Source: Actinomycetales bacterium Actino_02 (lineage in GTDB: Bacteria; Actinomycetota; Actinomycetes; Propionibacteriales; Propionibacteriaceae). Taken from it: a DNA stretch of 64,000 nucleotides. A model generated the notes under the pieces. The model saw only the letters and a list, made by a program, of their open reading frames with translations. It was not told the origin of the DNA and did not search any database. Location: positions 86,150 to 150,149 of the forward strand of contig LUYM01000014.1 in the NCBI GenBank assembly GCA_001603275.1, written 5' to 3'. Below are positions 46,562-55,381 of the stretch, one piece after another; within the stretch, counting starts at the first letter, position 1; each line of letters starts with the position of its first letter. A program made the position numbers and the translations under genes.

Positions 46562-47605
46562 ATGGCCAAAGCAGAGTTGCTGTTCGAACTGGACGGACAC
46601 GAGGTCCGGATCAGCAGCCCGGAGAAGGTCTACTTCCCTTCTGTGAAGCTCAACAAGGCCGATGTGGTCGGATATTTCCTCAGCATCGGTCCGGGGATCG
46701 TCCGTGCGCTGCGGGATCGTCCTACCGCCATGGAGCGCTGGCCCGGAGGGGTGCCGGGCCCCGACGATGAGCCGCAGGAGGCATTCTTCCAGAAGCGGAT
46801 TCCGGCCAACGCCCCGGATTGGGTCGGTCGCGTCGAGGTGCGATTCCCATCGGGACGTACCGCTATCGAAGTGGCACCGACCGATCTGGCCACCGTGGTC
46901 TGGATGGCGAACCTGGGCACGCTGCGCTTCCATCCCTGGCCGGTTCGCCGCGCCGCGGCGGAGCTTGTCGATCAGCTGCGCCTCGATCTGGATCCGCAGC
47001 CCGGAACGGGTTTCGCGCAGGCGGTCGAGGCGGCGATCGAGCTGCGCCAGGTGCTCGAAGAGGCGGGGCTGAGCTCCTTCTGCAAGACCAGCGGTGGGCG
47101 AGGCGTCCACGTGTTCGTCCGGATCGAGCCGGTGGACTTCATCACGGCCCGCCACGCCGTGATCGCGGCGGGACGGGAGCTGGCCAGGCGCCGTCCGGAG
47201 TTGGTCACGGTGAACTGGTGGAAGGAGGAACGCGGCTCGCGGATCTTCCTGGACTACAACCAGATGGCCAGGGACCGACTGATGACATCGGCCTACTCGA
47301 TCCGGCCGGTTCCCGAGGCGCTGGTCTCGGCTCCGGTGACCTGGGCCGAGCTGGAGCAGGTGCAGCCGCAGGACTTCACCGTGGTGACCATGCCGGATCG
47401 CTTCGCGCGGCTGGGCGATCCGTGGGCGGAACTCGACACGATCACCCCGGGATCGGTGGCTGGTCTGATCGAGTGGTACGAGCGGGATGCCGCCGCCGGA
47501 GAGGGCGAGCTGCCCTATCCGCCGGAGTATCCCAAGATGCCCGGCGAGCCGCCTCGGGTGCAGCCCAGCCGGAAGAACCCGGACAACTGGGACGCCTCGG
47601 CCTAG
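46562..47605 (+). CDS. LigD-type polymerase/primase domain protein (NHEJ)
   Basis: 347-residue stand-alone polymerase domain of the bacterial non-homologous end-joining ligase LigD, adding ribo- or deoxynucleotides at broken ends. Seen are SPEKVYFP at the N-terminus, the catalytic acidic motif LDLDPQPG, CKTSGGRGVHVFV and IFLDYNQMARDR. TAGCCT ends exactly six bases before the ATG, suggesting leaderless transcription. It is convergent with an ATP-dependent DNA ligase gene, sharing a CTAG at the stops. No ku gene is in the window. Confidence 0.93.
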   Translation: MAKAELLFELDGHEVRISSPEKVYFPSVKLNKADVVGYFLSIGPGIVRALRDRPTAMERWPGGVPGPDDEPQEAFFQKRIPANAPDWVGRVEVRFPSGRTAIEVAPTDLATVVWMANLGTLRFHPWPVRRAAAELVDQLRLDLDPQPGTGFAQAVEAAIELRQVLEEAGLSSFCKTSGGRGVHVFVRIEPVDFITARHAVIAAGRELARRRPELVTVNWWKEERGSRIFLDYNQMARDRLMTSAYSIRPVPEALVSAPVTWAELEQVQPQDFTVVTMPDRFARLGDPWAELDTITPGSVAGLIEWYERDAAAGEGELPYPPEYPKMPGEPPRVQPSRKNPDNWDASA

Positions 47606-48657
47606 GCGTCGAGGGCCAGGATGCCGGCCAGGTCGAAACGGGGGACTTCGGCCAGCTGCTCGAAGGTGCAGGAGGTCGGCTCCCGGTCGGGGCGCCATCG
47701 TCGAAACTGCACCGTGTGCCGGAAGCGCTCGCCCTCGAGATGGTCATAGCCAACCTCACAGACCAGCATCGGCCAGATCAACTGGGTCTGCCGGGGTGCA
47801 GCGTTCCAGCGGTTGGTTGCGCGCGGCGCACCGCCTTCGGGACTCCCGTCCGCCCACGGGTGCGGTGCACTGTCGGGCAGATCGAGCTCGCCCAGCAGTG
47901 CGGCCAGATCGCGGCGGATGGATCCGGCGAAGGCCGAGCTGGCCCCGACGAAGCGCAGGGTGCCGTCGCTGGTGTACAGCCCCAGCTGCAGCGAGCTGAC
48001 CGCCGGCACCGTGGACGCGCTGTCGAGCCGGTAGCCGGCCACCACAACGTCGGCTTCCCGGGCGTGCTTGATCTTGAACATCGCCCGCTCGCCGGGACGA
48101 TATGGCTGGTCGAGGGGTTTGGCCACCACTCCGTCCAGCCCTGCGCCCTCGAACTGGGTGAACCAGTGCTCGGCCAGTTCTCGGTCCTGTGTCATCGGGG
48201 TGAGATGGATGCCGTCGGCTGGCTCGGCCAAGGCTCGCTCCAGCCGAGACCTGCGCTCGGCGAACGGCAGGTCGAGGAGGAGGTCATCACCTTCGGCGAG
48301 AAGGTCCCACAGCACCAGCGATGCCGGGGTGCGGGCCGACAACTCGGCGATCCGCTTGGCTGTCGGATGAATTCGCTCGCTGAGCAGAGTGAAGTCCAGC
48401 CGATCGCCGTTCACCACCACGAGCTCGCCATCGAGAACGCAGCGTTGCGGCGTCCCGGCCAGCACCGTCCGGACGACCTCGGGGAAGTATCGGCTGAGGT
48501 CCTTGCCGTTTCTGCTGGACAGCACCACCTCGCCGCCGTCCCGGAAGACCAGGCAGCGAAAGCCGTCCCACTTGGGCTCGTAGCCCATTCCCGGCGGAAT
48601 CGTCGAGGTGGGGCGCGCGAGCATCGGCTCGACAGGAGGCAGAAGCGGCAACTTCAT
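47602..48657 (-). CDS. ATP-dependent DNA ligase (LigC/LigD-ligase type)
   Basis: 351-residue ligase. The adenylated Lys is Lys29 in YEPKWDGFRC. Further nucleotidyltransferase motifs are LSSRNGKDLSRYFPE, VLDGELVV, LDGVVAKPL and MFKIKH, followed by an OB-fold domain. The length fits a stand-alone ligase of the kind acting with the LigD polymerase module in double-strand-break repair. The start is ATG at 48657. It faces the polymerase gene tail-to-tail and the PPK2 gene head-to-head (58 bases between starts). Confidence 0.93.
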   Translation of the reverse strand: MKLPLLPPVEPMLARPTSTIPPGMGYEPKWDGFRCLVFRDGGEVVLSSRNGKDLSRYFPEVVRTVLAGTPQRCVLDGELVVVNGDRLDFTLLSERIHPTAKRIAELSARTPASLVLWDLLAEGDDLLLDLPFAERRSRLERALAEPADGIHLTPMTQDRELAEHWFTQFEGAGLDGVVAKPLDQPYRPGERAMFKIKHAREADVVVAGYRLDSASTVPAVSSLQLGLYTSDGTLRFVGASSAFAGSIRRDLAALLGELDLPDSAPHPWADGSPEGGAPRATNRWNAAPRQTQLIWPMLVCEVGYDHLEGERFRHTVQFRRWRPDREPTSCTFEQLAEVPRFDLAGILALDA

Positions 48658-48715
48658 CTCACAATCGTGGCAGCAGCACTCACACCCTCTTGCGCGATGG
48701 GGTAAGACTGCTGCA

Positions 48716-49588
48716 ATGAGCTCCAAATCAGCCAAGAAGGTCGGCCATCCGCTGTCGGAGTTGCTGCGGGTCCCCGCGGGGCCGGTCGACCTTGCCCGGT
48801 TCGATCCGGCTGCCACGCCCGGCTACCCCGGGGAGGGGAAGTCGGATTCGGCAGAGGAGACCGAGGCACTCGGCGCCGAGTTGTCCGACCTACAGGAAGT
48901 CCTCTACGCAGACGGACGCTCTGAGCCGGAGACAGCCTCCCGGGTGCTGGTGGTTCTGCAAGGGATGGATACCTCCGGCAAGGGCGGGGTGATTCGCCAC
49001 GCCATCGGCCTGGTGGATCCCCAAGGTACCCAGCTGCGAGCGTTCAAGGCGCCCACCGCCGAGGAGCGCGCTCATGACTTCTTGTGGCGGATCCGGCAGG
49101 CGCTGCCGGGTCCGGGCATGATCGGCATCTTCGATCGCTCCCACTACGAGGACGTCTTGGTGGTGCGGGTGGAGTCGCTGGTGCCCGAAGCTGAATGGAG
49201 CCGGCGGTACGCCCAGATCAACGAGTTCGAAGCAGAGCTGGTTGCCGGCGGCACCCGGGTGATCAAGTGCATGCTGAATGTCTCCTTCGAGGAGCAGCGC
49301 CGCCGACTCGCCGAGCGGCTTGCCCACCCCAGCAAGTATTGGAAGTACAACCCCGCGGATGTGGACGCGCGTCTGAAGTGGCCGGCCTATCAGGAGGCCT
49401 ATGCGGCGGCGCTGGAGCTGTGCAATACCGTCGATGCCCCCTGGCATGTGATCCCGTCCGACCACAAGTGGTACCGCAACTGGGCGGTGGCCGAACTTCT
49501 CAGAGAGACTCTCGCCGGGATGAACCTGCAGTGGCCGCCGGCAGAATTCGACGTTGCCACCGAGCAGGCTCGGGTGGAGGCGAGCTAG
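48716..49588 (+). CDS. ppk2: PPK2 family polyphosphate kinase
   Basis: 290-residue enzyme using inorganic polyphosphate to phosphorylate nucleotides (NDP or NMP, depending on class). Walker A is GMDTSGKGG, Walker B is FDRSHYEDVLVVRV, and the lid has RRRLAERLAHPSKYWKY. The N-terminal VPAGPVDLARFDP lead-in is typical of actinobacterial class III-like members. ATG at 48716 has an AAGACT hexamer six bases upstream. It shares a 58-base divergent promoter region with the DNA ligase gene. Confidence 0.92.
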   Translation: MSSKSAKKVGHPLSELLRVPAGPVDLARFDPAATPGYPGEGKSDSAEETEALGAELSDLQEVLYADGRSEPETASRVLVVLQGMDTSGKGGVIRHAIGLVDPQGTQLRAFKAPTAEERAHDFLWRIRQALPGPGMIGIFDRSHYEDVLVVRVESLVPEAEWSRRYAQINEFEAELVAGGTRVIKCMLNVSFEEQRRRLAERLAHPSKYWKYNPADVDARLKWPAYQEAYAAALELCNTVDAPWHVIPSDHKWYRNWAVAELLRETLAGMNLQWPPAEFDVATEQARVEAS

Positions 49589-49589
49589 C

Positions 49590-50393
49590 TCAGGCGCCGA
49601 CGACGCTGAGGTGGCGCTCGGGCACCGGCTCGTCCTCGACGTCCTCCATGCCGAAGTCGAGGAGATCCATGGCGGCGAAGGCGTAACGGGCCAAGACGAG
49701 ATCGATCACCTCACGGGCCGCGCCCAGCGGCTCGCTGACGGCAACCGCACCGTAGCGGTAGGCCAGATCCGACTGTGCGCGGTAGGACTCATCGGCGGCT
49801 AGGAAGAAGGACCCAACCGCGATGTGTCGACGACCCTGGGCGCGCAGGCTCATGATGGCCTGAGCGACGGACGGGCCGGACTCGTCAGCGACGGCGGTGA
49901 GACAGGGCAGCCGGTGGTGAGTCGACCACTGCCGGGCCCGGCGGGCCAGCAGCGAGCTGCCGCGGACATCGCCACCACAATCGGCGGAGAGCACCAGACC
50001 ATCCAACTCAAGGCAGCGAGCCTGGCTGAGCGAGGACCGCAGCCGCTGGTCGAGGATCGTCAACAGGCTCAACTCGGGGCCGATCGGTCGCGACATGGTG
50101 AACCGCAGCTTGGGGTTGCGTGAGCGCGAGCGATTGAGCGTCTCGTCGAGAACGGGGGAGCAGTCAACGGCGTGGGTCAACTGCAGCGGGACCAGGACGA
50201 CTTCGTCGATGCCGGCCGCGGCGATCTGATCGGCAACCTGGCCGACAGAGGGCGGACTCTGCTCGAGGAAGGCACCATGAATGGAGATCTCCGGACGCAA
50301 CTGCTGCAATCCGCTACGCAACTCGTGGGTGACCTGGGCCACCATCGGGTCGGCGCTTCCGCGGGCCACCATCACAAGTGCTGGGGCAGTCAT
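49590..50393 (-). CDS. CbiX/SirB-like chelatase-family protein with altered metal site
   Basis: 267 residues with two CbiX-like halves. In working sirohydrochlorin chelatases the first strand ends in a HGSR-type motif whose His binds the metal. Here it reads VMVARGSADP, with Arg11 in place of His. The second expected His survives in PLQLTHAVDC, but the second half (VGSFFLAADE) has no compensating His. It may therefore be inactive or changed in specificity. About 240 bases upstream (50394-50632) hold no gene. No sirohaem or cobalamin genes are nearby. CAGGAAGG precedes the ATG. Confidence 0.8.
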   Translation of the reverse strand: MTAPALVMVARGSADPMVAQVTHELRSGLQQLRPEISIHGAFLEQSPPSVGQVADQIAAAGIDEVVLVPLQLTHAVDCSPVLDETLNRSRSRNPKLRFTMSRPIGPELSLLTILDQRLRSSLSQARCLELDGLVLSADCGGDVRGSSLLARRARQWSTHHRLPCLTAVADESGPSVAQAIMSLRAQGRRHIAVGSFFLAADESYRAQSDLAYRYGAVAVSEPLGAAREVIDLVLARYAFAAMDLLDFGMEDVEDEPVPERHLSVVGA

Positions 50394-50596
50394 GCGCGTG
50401 CCTTCCTGTTGAAGAGGACGGCTCCCTTGCCGGGTTTCCTGTCAGACATAAGAGTGGTCGTAACCATCTCGTTATGCAATTTCTCGTACCGTTCGCTGAG
50501 ATGAGTGTCTGAATACTGAGATGGGCTGTTACGCACGCGTTACGCGGGAGCAATCGGTACGCGTGCCGGCGGCGCTCGATCCAGAATGTAAGATTG

Positions 50597-50621
50597 GCGT
50601 GTTCGGATAGCGGAACAACGC
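50597..50621 (-). terminator. possible terminator after the tRNA cluster
   Basis: An imperfect 9-bp hairpin (GCGTGTTCG against CGAACAACGC with one bulged base) about twelve bases after the last tRNA on the minus strand. No clear U-run follows. The rest of 50394-50632 shows no gene. Confidence 0.35.
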
Positions 50622-50632
50622 GGTGGGAATGA

Positions 50633-50707
50633 TGGTGGGCGATACTGGGTTCGAACCAGTGACCTCTTCGGTGTGAACGAAGCGCGCTACCACTGCGCCA
50701 ATCGCCC
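50633..50707 (-). tRNA. tRNA-Val (anticodon CAC)
   Basis: Full cloverleaf: acceptor GGGCGAT paired with ATCGCCC, D stem GCGC/GCGC, anticodon loop TTCACAC and T-loop TTCGAAC. Anticodon CAC reads GUG. The 3' end has A73 followed by an encoded CCA (50635-50633), unlike the other three tRNAs in the cluster. It is the last gene of the minus-strand Gly-Cys-Val-Val set. Confidence 0.96.
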
Positions 50708-50747
50708 GCGTCAAGCAATCACTCTCGGCTTCGCGGGGAGCCGATCG

Positions 50748-50819
50748 TGGGCGACACTGGGATCGAACCAGTGACCTCTTCCGTGTCAGGGAAGCGCGCT
50801 ACCGCTGCGCCAGCCGCCC
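50748..50819 (-). tRNA. tRNA-Val (anticodon GAC)
   Basis: Cloverleaf with acceptor GGGCGGC/GTCGCCC (one G-T pair), anticodon loop CTGACAC (GAC, reading GUC and GUU) and T-loop TTCGATC. CCA is not encoded. It is very similar to the neighbouring tRNA-Val(CAC) outside the anticodon stem, suggesting duplication. Confidence 0.96.
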
Positions 50820-50820
50820 G

Positions 50821-50891
50821 AGGTGGAGACGGGATTTGAACCCGTGTACACGGATTTGCAGTCCGTTGCCTCGCCTCTCGGCCACTCCACC
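50821..50891 (-). tRNA. tRNA-Cys (anticodon GCA)
   Basis: 71-base gene with acceptor GGTGGAG/CTCCACC, anticodon loop CTGCAAA (GCA), a short D arm and T-loop TTCAAAT; the discriminator is T. CCA is not encoded. It is one base upstream of the tRNA-Val(GAC) gene. Confidence 0.95.
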
Positions 50892-50934
50892 GGCGAGAGC
50901 CGGTCTCGTAGTCGAGATCTTGAGACCTTCTCCG

Positions 50935-51007
50935 AGCGGACGACGGGATTCGAACCCGCGACCCTCACCTTGGCAAGGTGATGCTCTACCAACTGAGCCA
51001 CGTCCGC
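50935..51007 (-). tRNA. tRNA-Gly (anticodon GCC)
   Basis: First tRNA of the cluster: acceptor GCGGACG/CGTCCGC, anticodon stem TCACC/GGTGA with loop TTGCCAA (GCC) and T-loop TTCGAAT. CCA is not encoded. It is transcribed from the promoter region at about 51040-51069. Confidence 0.96.
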
Positions 51008-51039
51008 ACGCTCTTGCGTCCGGCGCAAGTGCGAGAGCA

Positions 51040-51069
51040 ACCATAACCTAAGCCACGGACTGCCCGCAA
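51040..51069 (-). promoter_or_regulatory. promoter of the tRNA cluster
   Basis: On the minus strand TTGCGG (51069-51064), 18 bases, TATGGT (51045-51040) fits a sigma-70 promoter. It would give a leader of about 25 bases before tRNA-Gly that can fold into a CTTGCG/CGCAAG hairpin. The remaining bases up to thrS (to 51233) show no gene and no T-box motif that I can recognise. Confidence 0.45.
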
Positions 51070-51233
51070 AACCGGGCGTCACGAGCCGGCATTGCCGACC
51101 CGACAACGGTTCTCGGACGGCTTCGTCGGCCGCGGTGGGAAGGGTCCGACCTGCCGAGGACGCCGTGGCGCCGCGCTACACGACTCGCCGATCTGCGGCA
51201 GACTATGAAGCCGCAAGGAAAGGAAGTCCACCC

Positions 51234-53216
51234 GTGTCCGTGTCCATCACAGTGTCAGCTCTTCAGTCCCAGCCCGAGGCGAGGACGGTCGAGACCGGCA
51301 CTACTGCGCTGGCCCTTTTCGACGGTGATCGCACCGTGGTTGCGGCACGGATCAATGGACGACTCGTCGACCTGGCCACCGAGCTCGTCGAAGGTGATGT
51401 GGTCGAAGCCGTGGCCATCGACAGCGCCGACGGCCTCAACGTGATTCGGCACTCCTGCGCGCACGTGGCAGCCCAGGCCGTCCAGTCGCTGTTCGTCGAG
51501 GCCAAGCTCGGGATCGGCCCGCCGATCACCGACGGCTTCTACTACGACTTTGAGATGCCAACCCCGTTCACTCCGGACGACTTCCGGGCCATCGAGAAGT
51601 CGATGAGCCGGATCGTGAAGGAGAAGCAACGCTTCGTCCGTCGCGTGGTCAGCGACGCCGACGCCCGCCAAGAACTGGCGGCCGAACCCTACAAGCTCGA
51701 ACTGATCGGCCTGAAGGGCAACAGTGACGCTACAGAAGGCGCGTCGGTCGAGGTCGGTGCCGGTGAGCTGACCATCTATGACAACGTCCGCCGGGACGGC
51801 TCGGTGGCCTGGCGCGACCTGTGCCGCGGTCCGCACGTGCCGGACACCTCCTACCTCAAGGCATTCGCCATCACTCGCAGTTCGGCCGCTTACTGGCGTG
51901 GCGATCAGGCCAACGCACAGCTGCAGCGGCTCTACGGCACCGCCTGGCCGACCAAGGAGGATCTGGTCGCCTACACCGAGCGGCTCGCCGAGGCGGCCCG
52001 ACGTGACCACCGCAAGCTCGGCACCGAGCTTGATCTGTTTAGCTTCCCCGAGGAGTTGGGCGCCGGTCTGCCGGTGTTCCACCCCAAGGGCGGCGTGCTG
52101 AAGCGGGTGATGGAGGACTACGTCCGGGAAGCCCACATCAAGGCCGGCTTCTCCTACGTGGGAACCCCGCACATCTCCAAGGAGGGCCTGTTCCACACTT
52201 CGGGGCACCTGCCGTACTACGCCGATGGGATGTTCCCGCCCATGGACGACGACGGCCAGAATTATTACCTCAAGGCCATGAACTGCCCGATGCACAACCT
52301 GATCTTCAAGAGCCGCGGTCGCTCCTACCGTGAGCTGCCGCTGCGCTTCTTCGAGTTCGGCACGGTCTATCGCAATGAGAAGTCCGGCGTGCTGCAGGGG
52401 CTGACCCGAGTTCGGATGATCACCCAGGACGACTCACACTCCTATGTGATGGCCGAGCATGCGGCCGATGAGGTCAAGCATCTGCTCACCTTCATCACCA
52501 ACCTGCTGGAGGACTTCGGCCTGGACGACTACTACCTGGAGCTGTCCACCCGGGACACCGAGGGTTCGAAGTCGACCAAGTTCATCGGCTCGGACGAGCA
52601 GTGGGAGGTTGCCACCTCGGTGCTGGAGCAGGTTGGCCGGGAGTCCGGCCTTGAGCTCGTCCCCGATCCCGGCGGTGCCGCCTACTACGGACCGAAGATC
52701 TCCGTCCAGGCAAAGGATGCGATCGGCCGCACCTGGCAGATGTCGACGATCCAGTACGACTTCAACCAGCCGGCCCGCTTCGGCCTGACCTACACCGGTC
52801 CGGACGGGCACCCGGCCGAGCCGGTGATGATCCACTCGGCGAAGTTCGGCTCCATCGAGCGGTTCATCGGCGTGCTGACCGAGCACTACGCGGGTGCGTT
52901 CCCGGCCTGGTTGGCACCGGTCCAGGTGATCGCCATCCCGGTGGCCGCCGAGTACGACGACTACCTGGCTCAGATCGCGGCCAAGCTGACCGATGCGGGA
53001 ATCCGGGTCGAGGTGGATCGCTCCGACGACCGATTCGGCAAGAAGATCCGCAATGCCCAGACCCAGAAGGTCCCGTTCATGCTGATCGCCGGTGAGGCGG
53101 ACGCCGCTGCGGGTGCGGTGTCGTTCCGCTACCGCGATGGCAGCCAGAACAACGGGGTGGCCATCGACGACGCGATCGCCGAGATCATCGCGAACACTCG
53201 TCCGCCGCGCCGATGA
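51234..53216 (+). CDS. thrS: threonyl-tRNA synthetase
   Basis: 660-residue class II synthetase charging tRNA-Thr. An N-terminal TGS domain (about residues 1-65) is followed by the editing domain ([19 protein letters not shown]), the catalytic core with zinc ligands (MNCPMH, DDSHSY and a late His) and the anticodon-binding domain. The start is GTG at 51234, seven bases after AAGGAAAGGAAG; the longer open frame lacks similarity. The stop overlaps the HIT gene (ATGA). Confidence 0.97.
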   Translation: MSVSITVSALQSQPEARTVETGTTALALFDGDRTVVAARINGRLVDLATELVEGDVVEAVAIDSADGLNVIRHSCAHVAAQAVQSLFVEAKLGIGPPITDGFYYDFEMPTPFTPDDFRAIEKSMSRIVKEKQRFVRRVVSDADARQELAAEPYKLELIGLKGNSDATEGASVEVGAGELTIYDNVRRDGSVAWRDLCRGPHVPDTSYLKAFAITRSSAAYWRGDQANAQLQRLYGTAWPTKEDLVAYTERLAEAARRDHRKLGTELDLFSFPEELGAGLPVFHPKGGVLKRVMEDYVREAHIKAGFSYVGTPHISKEGLFHTSGHLPYYADGMFPPMDDDGQNYYLKAMNCPMHNLIFKSRGRSYRELPLRFFEFGTVYRNEKSGVLQGLTRVRMITQDDSHSYVMAEHAADEVKHLLTFITNLLEDFGLDDYYLELSTRDTEGSKSTKFIGSDEQWEVATSVLEQVGRESGLELVPDPGGAAYYGPKISVQAKDAIGRTWQMSTIQYDFNQPARFGLTYTGPDGHPAEPVMIHSAKFGSIERFIGVLTEHYAGAFPAWLAPVQVIAIPVAAEYDDYLAQIAAKLTDAGIRVEVDRSDDRFGKKIRNAQTQKVPFMLIAGEADAAAGAVSFRYRDGSQNNGVAIDDAIAEIIANTRPPRR

Positions 53217-53758
53217 CCGAAGTCGAGGCGGCATCCGGGCTGCCGGGGGATCCCGACGGCTACCAGCGGCTCTGGACGCCGCACCGGATGGTGTACATCA
53301 AGGGCGAGAACAAGCCGGAGAGCGCGGCGGCCGAGGCCTGCCCGTTCTGTCGGGTGGCCGACCTGGACGATGCCGAGGCGCTGATCGTTCATCGTGGCGA
53401 ACTGGCCTTTGTGGTGCTGAACCTGTACCCGTACGCGCCTGGACACCTGCTGATCTGCCCGAACCGGCACATCGCGGATTGGACCGAAGCCAGCCCCGCC
53501 GAGCGCGCCGAGATCGGTGAGCTCACGGCGAAGGCCATGACGGTGCTCCGCGCGGTGTCGGCGCCGGGTGGATTCAACCTCGGCGTGAATCAGGGTTCGG
53601 TCGCGGGCGCGGGCATCGCCGCACATCTGCATCAGCACGTCGTTCCCCGATGGCTGGGCGATGCGAACTTCCTTCCTGTGGTGGGGCAGACCAAGGCGAT
53701 TCCGCAATTGCTGGGCGATACGCGGGCGGCCTTGGCCGAGGCCTGGGACCGCAGCTAG
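53213..53758 (+). CDS. HIT family hydrolase (Ap4A phosphorylase-like)
   Basis: 181-residue histidine-triad protein. The active-site triad is [10 protein letters not shown], and the N-terminal CPFC pair is common in the actinobacterial Ap4A phosphorylase-like branch, which cleaves dinucleoside polyphosphates. The [13 protein letters not shown] lead-in is typical of that branch. It is coupled to thrS by a four-base overlap, an order also seen in mycobacteria, where a phosphatidylinositol-phosphate synthase-type gene follows as here. Confidence 0.92.
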   Translation: MTEVEAASGLPGDPDGYQRLWTPHRMVYIKGENKPESAAAEACPFCRVADLDDAEALIVHRGELAFVVLNLYPYAPGHLLICPNRHIADWTEASPAERAEIGELTAKAMTVLRAVSAPGGFNLGVNQGSVAGAGIAAHLHQHVVPRWLGDANFLPVVGQTKAIPQLLGDTRAALAEAWDRS

Positions 53759-53781
53759 GGCCTGTGGCCTAGGCTGGGCGA

Positions 53782-54390
53782 GTGGCTGGCGAACCTTACG
53801 ACACCGAACGTGTGTTCACGGTGCCCAACATCTTGAGCTTCATTCGCTTGGCTGGCGTGCCGCTCTTCCTCTACCTCCTGTTGGTGCGCGAGGCGGACGT
53901 CTGGGCCGTTGTGGTGCTGGCTGTGGGCGGCGCCACCGACTGGCTCGATGGCCACCTGGCCCGGAGTTGGCATCAGCGCTCGCGGCTGGGCCAGGTTCTC
54001 GATCCGCTGGCTGATCGGCTCTACATCTTGGCCACCTTGATCGGATTCGCAATCCGCGAGGTCGTGCCGTGGTGGCTGGTGTTTCTCCTGGCGGCCCGGG
54101 ATGTGTTGATGTTCACCACGATCTGGCCGGCCTTGCGTCGGCGCGGCTTCGTCAGCCTGCCGGTGCACTTCCTCGGCAAGGCCGCAACCTTCGCGTTGCT
54201 GTACGCCTTCCCGCTGGTTCTGCTCGGCTCGGGCGACGACGCCTGGCAGATCGGCATGCGGGTGGCCGGTTGGGCCTGCGTGATCTGGGGCACAGCCCTG
54301 TACTGGTGGTCTGGCCTGCTCTACCTCGGCCAGGGCGTCGAGGTGATTCGCCGATTCCCGCTGAATCGCGGGCGCGCTCCGCAGACCTGA
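53782..54390 (+). CDS. CDP-alcohol phosphatidyltransferase
   Basis: 202-residue membrane enzyme transferring a phosphatidyl group from CDP-diacylglycerol to an alcohol. The signature DWLDGHLARSW...GQVLDPLADR (D-G-x2-A-R-x8-G-x3-D-x3-D pattern) is intact. About six membrane helices are seen. The acceptor alcohol (glycerol phosphate, inositol phosphate or another) cannot be fixed by eye. TAGGCT ends exactly six bases before the GTG start, so it is probably leaderless and separate from the thrS-HIT unit 23 bases upstream. Confidence 0.9.
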   Translation: MAGEPYDTERVFTVPNILSFIRLAGVPLFLYLLLVREADVWAVVVLAVGGATDWLDGHLARSWHQRSRLGQVLDPLADRLYILATLIGFAIREVVPWWLVFLLAARDVLMFTTIWPALRRRGFVSLPVHFLGKAATFALLYAFPLVLLGSGDDAWQIGMRVAGWACVIWGTALYWWSGLLYLGQGVEVIRRFPLNRGRAPQT

Positions 54391-54469
54391 TCCGAGCCTC
54401 ACCGGTTGGTTGAGGGTAGGGTGTTGCCCGGCATCGAGAGGTGCTGTGCGACGAAATGAGGAGTGACCG

Positions 54470-54850
54470 GTGTACCCAGATGATCTCAGCTACACACCCA
54501 AGCACGAGTGGGTGCGCCAGGGCGCCGGTGATGTCGTCCGGGTGGGCATCACCAGCTTTGCCGCCGGCGAGCTCGGCGACGTGGTTTTCGTCTCATTGCC
54601 CCAGGTCGGCGAGGAAGTCGCTCTGGGCGATGCCTGTGCAGAAGTGGAGTCCACCAAGAGCGTGTCGGACGTGTACTCACCTGCCACCGGTGTGATCACC
54701 GCGGTGAACGAGTTGCTGAGTGACTCGCCCGAGACTGTGAACTCTGACCCTTACGGTGACGGTTGGCTGTTCGAGATCGAGCTCTCCGATCCCAGTGAGT
54801 TGGATGACTTGCTCGATGCGGACAGCTACGCCGAACAGGTTGCGGGTTAG
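54470..54850 (+). CDS. gcvH: glycine cleavage system H protein
   Basis: 126-residue lipoyl carrier shuttling the aminomethyl group between P, T and L proteins. The lipoylated residue is Lys63 in EVESTKSVSD; the N-terminal YTPKHEWVR is standard. The start is GTG, with GAGGAG upstream. It heads a locus, gcvH-FHA-ftsR-bfn-merR-gcvP, in the same order as mycobacterial Rv1826-Rv1832. gcvT is not in the window. A TAGGCT overlapping its stop codon may be the promoter of the next gene. Confidence 0.96.
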   Translation: MYPDDLSYTPKHEWVRQGAGDVVRVGITSFAAGELGDVVFVSLPQVGEEVALGDACAEVESTKSVSDVYSPATGVITAVNELLSDSPETVNSDPYGDGWLFEIELSDPSELDDLLDADSYAEQVAG

Positions 54851-54898
54851 GCTGAACCTCAACTGTAGAGCTCCGCAGCGCGGAGAGGAGGTTGTGTG

Positions 54899-55381
54899 AT
54901 GCTGAGTTGTCCGGCCTGTGGCCACGATTTGGTTGAGACTGTGAATTTCTGCCCGCATTGCGGGGCGAGTCTGGCGAAGCTGTCGGGCGACACTACCCGG
55001 GTGATCCCGGCCGTGGTGGAGGAGTTCCGCACTGAGGACCTGCCCGATGCCGATGCTGCGGCGATCGCCGCGCTGCCGTCCGGCTCCGCGCTGCTCGTGC
55101 TTCTGCGCGCCGGTAATGCCGATGGCCGCTTTCTGATCGACTCCGACGTGGTGACTGCGGGACGGCACCCGCGCTGTGACATCTTCCTCGACGACATCAC
55201 CGTCTCCCGGCACCACGCTCGCTTCACCCGCAAGGACGGCCTGGTCTGGGTGAGCGACGAGAACAGCCTGAACGGCACCTACGTCAACAAGCAGCTGGTC
55301 GAGCAGGAGCAGGCCCTGCAATCCGGTGATGAGGTGCAGATCGGGAAGTACCGCATGGTGTTCTTCTCCGGGCAGGGCTGA
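54899..55381 (+). CDS. garA: zinc-ribbon FHA domain protein (GarA/OdhI-like)
   Basis: 160 residues. An N-terminal zinc ribbon (CPACG and CPHCG, Cys4/7/18/21) is joined by a linker holding GDTTRVIPAV to an FHA domain (GRHPRCDIFLDD, SRHHARF, SLNGTYVN). GarA/OdhI bind and inhibit 2-oxoglutarate dehydrogenase and glutamate enzymes and are switched by phosphorylation of a Thr-Thr pair; Thr32-Thr33 could be the equivalent. ATG at 54899 follows GAGGAGG. A small CTCCGC/GCGGAG hairpin (54871-54885) lies just before the ribosome site. TGATG overlaps ftsR. Confidence 0.88.
   Translation: MLSCPACGHDLVETVNFCPHCGASLAKLSGDTTRVIPAVVEEFRTEDLPDADAAAIAALPSGSALLVLLRAGNADGRFLIDSDVVTAGRHPRCDIFLDDITVSRHHARFTRKDGLVWVSDENSLNGTYVNKQLVEQEQALQSGDEVQIGKYRMVFFSGQG

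Noticed and set aside
46819..48705. Long plus-strand frame covering the polymerase and ligase genes
   Set aside because: It is out of frame with the polymerase and antisense to the ligase; composition is typical of a shadow frame.
51135..51233. 33-codon extension of thrS
   Set aside because: GTG at 51234 has an excellent ribosome site and begins the TGS domain; the extension is Arg-rich and unconserved-looking.
51008..51233. T-box leader upstream of thrS
   Set aside because: No T-box core sequence or antiterminator fold could be recognised; actinobacterial thrS genes usually lack one.
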